From Flavobacterium sp. GSB-24 (lineage in GTDB: Bacteria; Bacteroidota; Bacteroidia; Flavobacteriales; Flavobacteriaceae), in assembly GCF_027924665.1 (NCBI RefSeq), contig NZ_AP027043.1, positions 2,480,001-2,544,000 on the forward strand: a stretch of 64,000 bases of DNA, given 5' to 3'. Positions 50,975-57,734 of the stretch are shown piece by piece; position 1 is the first letter of the stretch, and each line of letters begins with the position of its first letter. The translations under genes were made by a program, and so were the position numbers. Under the pieces are notes generated by a model. It was not told the origin of the DNA, made no database searches, and was given only the letters and a program-made list of their open reading frames with translations.

Positions 50975-50988
50975 AACCGTTATAGGTT
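50975..50988. promoter_or_regulatory. Operator AACCGTTATAGGTT, copy 2
   Basis: Identical 14-mer, centred about 87 bp upstream of the inferred start of paralogue 3, within the same conserved flank. Confidence 0.7.
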
Positions 50989-51144
50989 AAAATTTGAATT
51001 ATTTTTATCGTTTTCGTTAATTCAGTTGTTATTTTTCAACGTTTTTGATGATTTTTAGTTTACATTGAATTAAAGATTTCTTTAATAATTGTAGGAATTG
51101 AACAATAAAGGTTAACAGTTAAGCGGCCAAAGATTTTTTATAGC

Positions 51145-51235
51145 TAGTCATAAAAACGCAAAATTCGCAAAGCTTTGTAAAATAAAACTTTGCGAACTTT
51201 GTGTAAATCTTAGCGCTCTTTGCGGTTAAGAAACT
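51145..51235. repeat. CGCAAAG-family repeat, copy 4
   Basis: AAACGCAAAATTCGCAAAGC and inverted GCGAACTTTGTG, then GCGCTCTTTGCGG arms. It lies in the paralogue 3-4 spacer. Confidence 0.6.
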
Positions 51236-51267
51236 ATGCGACCCGAAAGTAAAGAGCAAAAAAAAAA

Positions 51268-51299
51268 AAAACAGCTCAGTAACCACAAAGAGCTGTTTT
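51268..51299. terminator. Terminator of paralogue 4
   Basis: AAAACAGCTC (51268-51277) pairs with GAGCTGTTTT (51290-51299), preceded by a long A-run. Confidence 0.8.
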
Positions 51300-51411
51300 T
51301 AAAACTTTTGAAAGTTTTTAACTTACTAACTATCTAACCTCACTTTTTATACTGTATTAGAGTATAAAACTTTTAAGTGCTGTGAAGTATGCACTTAACC
51401 TTAATATTTTC

Positions 51412-51777
51412 TTAGTTATTTGAAGTAGTTCCTTTTGAAGACAAAACAGAACTATTTGCATTTACAGTAATATCGTATTTTACTTTTTTGAAAGTATCAG
51501 CAACTTCTAAAATGTATTTTCCTTGTGGAAATTCTTCTAAGCTGAAAGTTCTCAAAATACCATCTTTACCAGAAGCGTTTTCAGTATAGATTAAGTTACC
51601 GTTTGTATCATATATACTAATAACTGCTTTCTGAAGTTGGTTAATACCAAAAGCAATTACCTTGCCATTTCCTTTTAATACATGAAGATTTAGAGCTTCA
51701 TTTCCATCAATTGCATAAGTACTCATTCCAGTTAAAAGCACTGCACATACTAAACTTAATTTCATAATCTTTTTCAT
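51412..51777 (-). CDS. Secreted T9SS-CTD/DUF3244-like small protein, paralogue 4
   Basis: 121 residues; signal MKKIMKLSLVCAVLLTGMSTYA and core 'IDGNEALNLHVLKGNGKVIAFGINQLQKAVISIYDTNGNLIYTENASGKDGILRTFSLEEFPQGKYILEVADTFKKVKYDI'. The C-terminus is shorter and lacks the VATR tail of paralogues 2 and 3. It lies nearest the AraC gene, from which it is divergent. Confidence 0.85.
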   Translation of the reverse strand: MKKIMKLSLVCAVLLTGMSTYAIDGNEALNLHVLKGNGKVIAFGINQLQKAVISIYDTNGNLIYTENASGKDGILRTFSLEEFPQGKYILEVADTFKKVKYDITVNANSSVLSSKGTTSNN

Positions 51778-51816
51778 ATTCTGTGGTATTTAAATTTTTA
51801 GTTCATTTCTCTGAGG

Positions 51817-51850
51817 CAAAGTTATAGCAGCATGTGTGTTATTTTAACAA
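51817..51850 (-). promoter_or_regulatory. Promoter of paralogue 4: TTG-N23-TAACTTTG
   Basis: CAAAGTTA at 51817-51824 gives a full TAnnTTTG match on the minus strand, with CAA (TTG) at 51848-51850, spaced 23 bp. Confidence 0.75.
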
Positions 51851-51889
51851 CTATATTTTCCAATTTATGTGCTATATTCTCATTTACGA

Positions 51890-51903
51890 AACCGTTATAG
51901 GTT
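51890..51903. promoter_or_regulatory. Operator AACCGTTATAGGTT, copy 3
   Basis: Identical 14-mer, centred about 87 bp upstream of the inferred start of paralogue 4. Confidence 0.7.
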
Positions 51904-52151
51904 AAAATTTGAGTTTAATGTTATGTTTCTGTTAATTTGGTTGTTATTTTTCAAAGTTTTGCAAAAATTGAATACTTCTTAAAATTTCTATATTTCTTAC
52001 AAAAATTAATATATTTACATTAATTAGCCTTTTAAATAAGATTATTGAAAAAAATACCGATAAAAAAAATGAGACCTGAAAAAAAAGGCAGTTTTGGTAT
52101 TAATTTCTCAGTATAAAAAATGTGATTTTGATGTAAAATTCGCATTTACGA

Positions 52152-52165
52152 AACCGTTATAGGTT
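52152..52165. promoter_or_regulatory. Operator AACCGTTATAGGTT, copy 4, before the AraC gene
   Basis: Identical 14-mer inside a conserved ATTTACGAAACCGTTATAGG context, about 50 bp before the start expected from the TAAATTTG box at 52195-52202. It is in the opposite orientation relative to transcription compared with copies 1-3. Confidence 0.65.
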
Positions 52166-52194
52166 AAAATTTAAATTATTTTAGGTGTTTTTGT

Positions 52195-52202
52195 TAAATT
52201 TG
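52195..52202 (+). promoter_or_regulatory. -7 box TAAATTTG for the AraC gene
   Basis: A full TAnnTTTG match 24 bp before the chosen AraC start. It overlaps the upstream alternative Met region, which supports the downstream start. Confidence 0.55.
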
Positions 52203-52226
52203 CTATTATTTTTTAAAGAAATTATC

Positions 52227-53099
52227 ATGAAGACAATTGCCCCAGCTCTTGAAGTGATAACTAACTCATACGGAAGTTCTTTTACCTACACTAAACACGC
52301 CGAAAAGACCAATAGCAAAGCTCATTTATGGCATTATCATCCAGAGATTGAGTTGGTTTATATTAATGGCGGGGCTGGAAAAAGACAAATAGGAAGCCAT
52401 GTTTCTTATTACACCAATGGTAGTTTACTTTTAATAGGAGCCAATTTGCCCCATTGCGGTTTTACAAATGAGAATACAGGTAATACAAATGAAACTGTAA
52501 TTCATATAAAACCTGAATTTTTAGGAAGTGACTTTTTCGTTGCTCCTGAAATGAAAAAAGTGCAGAATATTTTGAATCAGGCGAAAGGCGGAATCGCTTT
52601 TGGCGGTGAAACAAAAAAAAGAATAGGAAAGAAAATTGAAATGATGGAGAATGAACCTCCGTTTCAGCGTTTGATCACGCTTTTGAGTGTGTTGGACGAA
52701 TTAGAATCGGCTGAGGATTATACCATTTTAAATGCTGACGGATTTTCATTAGAATTGCAGACGCAGGATAACGACCGTATTAATGTGGTTTTTAATTTTG
52801 TGAAAGATCATTTTCAGGAATCTATTTCAATAGACGAAGTTTCTAGTTTGGTGAGTATGACTACACCTTCTTTCTGTCGTTATTTTAAAAAGATCTCCAA
52901 TAAAACATTTACTGAATTTGTGAATGAATATCGTCTGGTTCATGCTTCTAAACTTTTGGCAGAACAGCCAATGAGTATTAACGAAGTTTGCTACGAAAGC
53001 GGTTTTAATAATTTCAGTCACTTCAGTAAATCGTTTAAGCAATACACAGGAAAAAGCGCGTCGCAATACCGACACGAGCATAAGATTATAATTAGCTAG
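52227..53099 (+). CDS. AraC-family regulator with cupin-type sensor domain, probable regulator of the secreted-protein cluster
   Basis: 290 residues from MKTIAPALEVI; a Met 42 bp upstream would add a hydrophobic 14-residue extension and overlaps the -7 box, so I reject it. The N-terminal sensor (about 20-110: 'HLWHYHPEIELVYINGGAGKRQIGSHVSYYTNGSLLLIGANLPHCGF') is a cupin. The C-terminal HTH pair is 'SISIDEVSSLVSMTTPSFCRYFKKISNKTFTEFVNEYRLVHASKLLAEQPMSINEVCYESGFNNFSHFSKSFKQYTGKSASQYR'. Its upstream region carries the same operator dyad as the paralogue genes, suggesting direct regulation including its own. Confidence 0.9.
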   Translation: MKTIAPALEVITNSYGSSFTYTKHAEKTNSKAHLWHYHPEIELVYINGGAGKRQIGSHVSYYTNGSLLLIGANLPHCGFTNENTGNTNETVIHIKPEFLGSDFFVAPEMKKVQNILNQAKGGIAFGGETKKRIGKKIEMMENEPPFQRLITLLSVLDELESAEDYTILNADGFSLELQTQDNDRINVVFNFVKDHFQESISIDEVSSLVSMTTPSFCRYFKKISNKTFTEFVNEYRLVHASKLLAEQPMSINEVCYESGFNNFSHFSKSFKQYTGKSASQYRHEHKIIIS

Positions 53100-53140
53100 T
53101 TTCTGATTTACCATTAATAGCAAGAATAAATAAAATAAAT

Positions 53141-53180
53141 AAATCCGATTGATGATTTCAATCGGATTTTTTTTTTTTTT
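53141..53180 (+). terminator. Terminator of the AraC gene
   Basis: AAATCCGATTGA (53141-53152) pairs with TCAATCGGATTT (53158-53169), 5-nt loop, followed by a long T-run. Confidence 0.9.
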
Positions 53181-53182
53181 TT

Positions 53183-53340
53183 TTGCCACAGATTAAAATG
53201 ATTTTTTTTATCTATATAATCTGCTAAATCTTTGAAAGTAAATTTTTCCCGCAGATTCAGCAGATCAAGCAGATTAATCTGTGGAAATCCTTTAATCTGT
53301 GTCAAAATAATTCGTGCTAATTTGTGAAATTCGCGGCAAA
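53183..53340. repeat. GCCACAGATTAAAA / AATTCGCGGCAAA repeat, second locus
   Basis: TGCCACAGATTAAAATGATT (53184 on), inverted AATCTGTGGAAATCC and TAATCTGTGTCAA arms, then TTCGTGCTAATTTGTGAAATTCGCGG. This is the same family as 16447-16800, between the AraC gene and the esterase gene. Confidence 0.65.
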
Positions 53341-53390
53341 CAAAAAAAAACACCTAGTCGGATTTTTCATATGTTTTATTCTGAAAAAAG

Positions 53391-53398
53391 GTATATTT
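53391..53398 (+). promoter_or_regulatory. -7-like box TATATTTA for the esterase gene
   Basis: Seven of eight positions match the TAnnTTTG consensus (final A for G), 31 bp before the esterase start. Confidence 0.35.
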
Positions 53399-53428
53399 AC
53401 AAACCCTAATCAGAAAAAATATATCAAA

Positions 53429-54298
53429 ATGAAGAAATTTAAAATGCTATTATCTGCATTTTTGCTTTGCATGACCACCATGACATATGCAGCAAAAGTA
53501 GATACGTTACAAGTTGCCAGCACAGCTATGGGGAAAACCTATAAAGCTGCGGTCGTTTTACCCAATTCGTATTCGAAAAGCAAAGCCGCTTTTCCGGTTA
53601 TGTATTTGTTACACGGAGCTTACGGACATTTTAGTGACTGGCTTAAAAACACACCAAATAAAAAATTAGTCCACAATCTGGCAGATCAATACAATATGAT
53701 TATTGTAATGCCTGAAGGAGAAACGTTTAGCTTTTATTTGGACAGTCCAGTAAATAAAGAAAGTCAGTTTGAGACATTCATTACACAAGAAGTTATTCAA
53801 AAAGTAGATAAAACCTACCGAACAATTAGCAATAGAAACGGAAGAGTAATAACTGGTCTTTCTATGGGCGGACACGGCGCTTTGTATTTATCTGGAAGGC
53901 ATCCTGATTTATTTTGTGCAGCCGGAAGTATGAGCGGAGCGGTAGATATGAGTGCTATGCTTAACAGAGATTCATCTGCTCAAGTAGTCAAATTAATGCA
54001 GCCTGTTTTTGGAGATAAAAGCGGTAGTACAGAATTGTATGAACAAAACTCTGTTTTAAGAATGGCTGATAAATTAAAAGCTAACAAATTACCACTAATT
54101 ATAGATTGTGGTGTAGATGATTTTTTAATTGAACCAAACAGAGAACTTCATAGAAGATTGGTTTACAATAAAGTTGATCATGATTATACAGAGCGCCCAG
54201 GAGCACATACTTGGGATTATTGGGAAAACTCATTACCATACCATGTATTATTTTTCAATAAAATATTGCTTAAAAATCAAGTAACTGCAAAAAAATAA
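53429..54298 (+). CDS. Secreted alpha/beta-hydrolase esterase (S-formylglutathione hydrolase/EstA-like)
   Basis: Start at MKKFKMLLSAFLLC; the longer frame upstream lacks a signal-like start. 289 residues with a signal peptide ending near TYA. The oxyanion/fold region is 'FPVMYLLHGAYGHFSDWL'. The nucleophile elbow is GLSMGGHG (S145), with 'DCGVDDFLIEPN' and PGAHTWDYW supplying the acid and the catalytic His. It matches tributyrin-type carboxylesterases (Esterase_phd-related). It is probably periplasmic or secreted; substrate unknown. Confidence 0.88.
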   Translation: MKKFKMLLSAFLLCMTTMTYAAKVDTLQVASTAMGKTYKAAVVLPNSYSKSKAAFPVMYLLHGAYGHFSDWLKNTPNKKLVHNLADQYNMIIVMPEGETFSFYLDSPVNKESQFETFITQEVIQKVDKTYRTISNRNGRVITGLSMGGHGALYLSGRHPDLFCAAGSMSGAVDMSAMLNRDSSAQVVKLMQPVFGDKSGSTELYEQNSVLRMADKLKANKLPLIIDCGVDDFLIEPNRELHRRLVYNKVDHDYTERPGAHTWDYWENSLPYHVLFFNKILLKNQVTAKK

Positions 54299-54388
54299 AG
54301 GTTTTTTTGACCGAAAATAAGCCGAATTACTTTTTTTGGTTTAATTTTTGGAATACCTTTATAGTATAATCCTTAAAAAAATAAAATT

Positions 54389-54907
54389 ATGAAAAAGATA
54401 CTTACCTTATTCGCTGTTGTTGGTTTAATAGCGTTTTCAAGCTGTGAAGGACCAGAAGGGCCTCCAGGACAAGATGGTTTAACTGGAGAAGCATTTGAGA
54501 TTTTAAACACAAATTTTTCGTTTAATGCTACTGACGGTTATTTTATATCTGGAACTTTTCAGAGTAAAGTTGGGGGTGATTTATTTGATGATGAGACAGT
54601 TTTAATATATAGATTAAAAGGAACAATAGATGCTCAAACTCCAATTTGGCAATTAATTCCAACTACGCTGTATTTTAATAATGGAGATGAAATAACATAT
54701 GATTATGACTTTAGTAGAAAAGATTTTCAAATTTATGCAGGAGCAAATTATGATCTTGCAGAGACTCCAAGTTATGTAAATAACCAATCTTTTCGAATTG
54801 TTATAATTCCTTCTGCTTTAGCTACAACAGTAAATAAAAATAATTTTAATGATGTAATGTCAGTTTTGAAACTTAAGGAAAGTGATGTTCAAAAAATAAA
54901 ATTATAA
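54389..54907 (+). CDS. Lipoprotein with collagen-like triplet region
   Basis: 172 residues with signal 'MKKILTLFAVVGLIAFSSC' (Cys19). Directly after the lipid-anchor is a short collagen-like GPEGPPGQDGLTGE run, then a beta-rich domain with no catalytic motif. A known Bacteroidota pattern is a short Gly-X-Y stretch at the surface-exposed N-terminus of lipoproteins. Function unknown. The gene is 91 bp after the esterase and ends in its own terminator. Confidence 0.8.
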   Translation: MKKILTLFAVVGLIAFSSCEGPEGPPGQDGLTGEAFEILNTNFSFNATDGYFISGTFQSKVGGDLFDDETVLIYRLKGTIDAQTPIWQLIPTTLYFNNGDEITYDYDFSRKDFQIYAGANYDLAETPSYVNNQSFRIVIIPSALATTVNKNNFNDVMSVLKLKESDVQKIKL

Positions 54908-54920
54908 TTATCAATAATAA

Positions 54921-54951
54921 AAAAAGGAAATCGTAAGATTTCCTTTTTTTA
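54921..54951. terminator. Terminator of the collagen-motif lipoprotein gene
   Basis: AAAAAGGAAATC (54921-54932) pairs with GATTTCCTTTTT (54937-54948), 4-nt loop and T-run. It also lies next to the terC stop on the opposite strand. Confidence 0.9.
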
Positions 54952-54973
54952 TGAATATATGTTTCAAGAATAA

Positions 54974-55945
54974 CTATTCTTCACTTGACGAATCATTTAA
55001 AACTTTTTCTTCTCCAAACTTTAAAGAAACCAAAATACCAACTAAAAGCGATAAAGCAATAAATCCTAAAGAAGCCCATTCTGGAACGTGGAAGAAATCA
55101 TGTAATAACATTTTTAATCCCACAAATGCTAAAATAGCAACTAAACTATATTCTAAATAGCTAAATTTCGCCAGCATGTTAGCTAAGAAGAAATACATAG
55201 AACGTAATCCTAAAATCGCAAATATATTTGAACTGAATACTAAAAACGGATCAGACGTAATAGCTAAAATTGCAGGAACGCTGTCTACAGCAAAAAGAAC
55301 ATCCATAACTTCAATTACAATCAAAGCAACAAAAAGTGGAGTAGCGGCTTTTTTGCCTGTTTCGGTTAAAACGAAAAATTTCTCATGCTCCATATGTGAA
55401 GTAATCGGAATAATTTTTCCCAATGTTTTGTAAACAAAAGAATCTTTTGGGTGAAAATCTTCTTCTTCACCAGAAAACAGCATTTTTACAGCAGTAAATA
55501 TCAAGAAGATTCCAAATACATAAGTTGTCCAGGTAAATTTATTGATTAACATTACCCCGAAGAAAATCATTAATCCACGGAAAACAATCGCTCCTAGGAT
55601 TCCCCAGAATAAAACGCGGTGCTGATATTTTTGCGGAATTTTAAAAGAAGCAAAGATTATAGCGATCACAAAGATGTTGTCTACGCTTAATGAAAGTTCT
55701 ATTAGGTAACCAGTAATAAACTTCATAGAAGCTACTGCAGGTTTTAAACCATCGGGATTGGCAATATAATCTGTGGTATACAGCCAATAAATTACTCCAG
55801 AAAAAAGGAAGGATAAAGTAACCCATATTAAGGTCCATTTGCTGGCTTCTTTAGTACTAATAATATGTGGTGTTTTGTTGAAGACACCTAGGTCTAAGGC
55901 AAGAATAAAAACTACAGCAAGTAAAAAGAGAGTCCAGACTATCAT
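54974..55945 (-). CDS. TerC-family integral membrane protein
   Basis: 323 residues with about 9 membrane helices. The acidic signatures 'LSLSVDNIFVIAIIFASF' and 'VIEVMDVLFAVDSVPAILAITSDPFLVFSSNIFAILGLRSMYFFLA' are diagnostic of TerC/Alx. These proteins help in manganese or tellurite stress and membrane-protein maturation. Single gene with a perfect TATCTTTG box 24 bp upstream. Confidence 0.93.
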   Translation of the reverse strand: MIVWTLFLLAVVFILALDLGVFNKTPHIISTKEASKWTLIWVTLSFLFSGVIYWLYTTDYIANPDGLKPAVASMKFITGYLIELSLSVDNIFVIAIIFASFKIPQKYQHRVLFWGILGAIVFRGLMIFFGVMLINKFTWTTYVFGIFLIFTAVKMLFSGEEEDFHPKDSFVYKTLGKIIPITSHMEHEKFFVLTETGKKAATPLFVALIVIEVMDVLFAVDSVPAILAITSDPFLVFSSNIFAILGLRSMYFFLANMLAKFSYLEYSLVAILAFVGLKMLLHDFFHVPEWASLGFIALSLLVGILVSLKFGEEKVLNDSSSEE

Positions 55946-55968
55946 GATAATTTTTTTTAATTGATCTA

Positions 55969-55976
55969 CAAAGATA
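55969..55976 (-). promoter_or_regulatory. -7 box TATCTTTG for terC
   Basis: CAAAGATA on the plus strand is a full TAnnTTTG match on the minus strand, 24 bp before the TerC start. Confidence 0.6.
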
Positions 55977-56130
55977 AGTTTTGAAATTTAACTTAAAAAT
56001 TAATTTTAATCTTAAAATTAAGTAATGTTTGTTATTTGTAAAATGTTAATTATTATAAAGTTATGATGTTTTCGAAGGTGATTTTGTCTGTCTGGATATT
56101 AAATATATTAATTTTTGGTTTTAGTTTTGT

Positions 56131-56222
56131 CATTTTGAGGAATGAGAATCATATGAGTAACTCTGCGCAATGAATCGCCAATCTTTGTAGATTCTCTAGC
56201 GTGATTCTCGTTTCTCAGAATG
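56131..56222. repeat. Palindromic GTCATTTTGAGGAATGAGAATCA-type repeat
   Basis: The left arm 56131-56151 is an imperfect inverted copy of 56202-56222 (about 17 of 21). It resembles the hairpin at 47658-47749 and lies in the terC-glnII gap, which holds no ORF. Confidence 0.55.
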
Positions 56223-56236
56223 ATAAAGGCAACGAA

Positions 56237-56266
56237 AAAAAAGCCGGCAATTATGCCGGCTTTTTT
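56237..56266. terminator. Terminator of the GSII glutamine synthetase gene
   Basis: AAAAAAGCCGGCA pairs with TGCCGGCTTTTTT, 4-nt loop, 23 bp past the stop on the minus strand. Confidence 0.88.
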
Positions 56267-56288
56267 AGAATATATTGTAAGTTTAGAA

Positions 56289-57305
56289 TTATAACGCTGA
56301 GTTAACAGTTTTGATAATTCTCGCAGCAATTTTGTATGGATCTCCGTTTGAAGCTGGTCTTCTGTCTTCCAACCATCCTTTCCATCCTTTTTGAACAGTC
56401 ATCAAAGGAATTCTGATAGAACATCCTCTGTCTGAAACTCCATAAGAGAAATCGTGGATAGAAGCAGTTTCGTGCTTACCAGTTAAACGTTGGTCGTTGT
56501 AAGCTCCGTAAACAGCGATGTGCTCAGCAGTAACAGGACGGAAAGCTTCGCAGATTCTTTCGTAAGTTGCTTGATCTCCACATGTTCTTAAAACACTGTT
56601 AGAGAAGTTAGCGTGCATTCCAGAACCATTCCAGTCTGTGTCTCCTAGAGGTTTTGGGTGGTATTCAATATAGTAACCATATTTTTCAGTCAAACGATCT
56701 AATAGGTAACGAGCAACCCAGATTTCGTCTCCAGCTTTTTTAGCACCTTTAGCGAATAATTGGAATTCCCATTGTCCGCAGGCAACCTCTTGGTTAATAC
56801 CTTCAAAGTTGATTCCAGCAGCGATACATAAATCAGCATGCTCTTCTACTAATTTTCTTCCGTGAGTGTTTTTTCCACCTACAGAGCAGTAGTACATACC
56901 TTGTGGAGCAGGATAACCTCCAACAGGGAAACCTAATGGCAATAAAGTTTTAGTATCCATGATGAAATACTCTTGTTCGAATCCAAACCAAAAATCATCA
57001 TTATCATCATCAATTGTAGCTCTACCGTTAGAAGGGTGTGGAGTTCCATCAGCATACATAACTTCACACATTACCAACCATCCATTGATACGAGTTGGGT
57101 CAGGATAAATTGCAACTGGAACTAACAAACAGTCAGAAGAACCTCCTTCAGCTTGTCTTGTAGATGATCCATCAAATGACCAGTTTCCAAGTTCCTCTAA
57201 TGTTCCTTTGAAGTTGTCATGCTCTTCAACTTTAGTTTTACTTCTAAGATTTTGAGTTGGTTCATATCCATCTAACCAAATGTACTCTAACTTAATTTTA
57301 GCCAT
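56289..57305 (-). CDS. glnII: Type II (eukaryote-type) glutamine synthetase
   Basis: 338 residues from MAKIKLEYIWLDGYEP; the frame extends upstream to a Met at 57425, but that region is AT-rich, non-conserved and covers the -7 box, so I reject it. The start of the protein is the usual GSII N-terminus ('YIWLDGYEPTQNLRSKTKV'). The beta-grasp part ends with NWSFDGSST, and the catalytic part has WFGFEQEYF, 'GINQEVACGQWEFQ' and NGSGMHAN. It makes glutamine from glutamate and ammonia. It is divergent from a type III enzyme. No GlnA (GSI) was seen. Confidence 0.93.
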   Translation of the reverse strand: MAKIKLEYIWLDGYEPTQNLRSKTKVEEHDNFKGTLEELGNWSFDGSSTRQAEGGSSDCLLVPVAIYPDPTRINGWLVMCEVMYADGTPHPSNGRATIDDDNDDFWFGFEQEYFIMDTKTLLPLGFPVGGYPAPQGMYYCSVGGKNTHGRKLVEEHADLCIAAGINFEGINQEVACGQWEFQLFAKGAKKAGDEIWVARYLLDRLTEKYGYYIEYHPKPLGDTDWNGSGMHANFSNSVLRTCGDQATYERICEAFRPVTAEHIAVYGAYNDQRLTGKHETASIHDFSYGVSDRGCSIRIPLMTVQKGWKGWLEDRRPASNGDPYKIAARIIKTVNSAL

Positions 57306-57344
57306 AATAATATAAATTAATTTTTTTGTTTTTTTTCGTTGGGT

Positions 57345-57352
57345 CAAATATA
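57345..57352 (-). promoter_or_regulatory. -7 box TATATTTG for glnII
   Basis: CAAATATA on the plus strand is a full TAnnTTTG match on the minus strand, 39 bp before the chosen start, and lies downstream of the rejected longer start. Confidence 0.55.
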
Positions 57353-57477
57353 GATTTATTTTTTTAGTCCTAAAAATTAGGGGGCTATTTTGTTTAACGA
57401 AGTATAATTTTTTGGATAAGCGCAATTTTGAGAGGGGTATATTTTTAAAAAAGCAATTTTAATTACCTTAAAAAAAT

Positions 57478-57720
57478 AAATTCGTAATAATTACGGCACA
57501 TTTTTGAATTTCTGAGTTAAGAAATTATGAAAAAATGTTTATTTAATCAATATTACCGCACAGTTTTGTTATATTTCTATAAATTGAATTCATTATTCTT
57601 TGAAAAAAGCATCTTATATTGAAAAATCGATGGCTAAAATTCTCCAATTTATATTTAAAATAGGCTTTTTTATTGTTTATATTTGTTCCTCATTTTTTCA
57701 GTGAAAATTATTACGAATTT
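57478..57720. promoter_or_regulatory. Paired operator-like sites in the divergent glnII-glnN gap
   Basis: AAATTCGTAATAATT (57478-57492) recurs in exact inverted form at 57706-57720, bracketing the gap. Between them are near-identical ATTACGGCACATTTTTG (57490-57506) and ATTACCGCACAGTTTTG (57552-57568), spaced 62 bp, and the first overlaps palindrome CGTAAT-a-ATTACG. A nitrogen-control binding site is a plausible inference; no regulator is identified. The rest of the gap is AT-rich. Confidence 0.5.
57678..57685 (+). promoter_or_regulatory. -7 box TATATTTG for glnN
   Basis: A full TAnnTTTG match 49 bp before the GSIII start. Confidence 0.5.
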
Positions 57721-57734
57721 TAAAATTTACATAC

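Noticed and set aside
52068..52115. Short ORF of about 15 codons upstream of the AraC gene
   Set aside because: Too short, no conservation or promoter evidence; it lies in an AT-rich leader.
52185..53099. AraC start at 52185
   Set aside because: It lies upstream of the -7 box and gives an odd hydrophobic 14-residue extension.
53324..54298. Longer esterase start at 53324
   Set aside because: The added N-terminus overlaps a repeat and the -7 box; the internal Met at 53429 starts a good signal peptide.
56289..57425. Longer GSII start 120 bp upstream
   Set aside because: The added 40 residues are AT-rich, non-conserved and include the -7 box; MAKIKLEYIW is the normal start.
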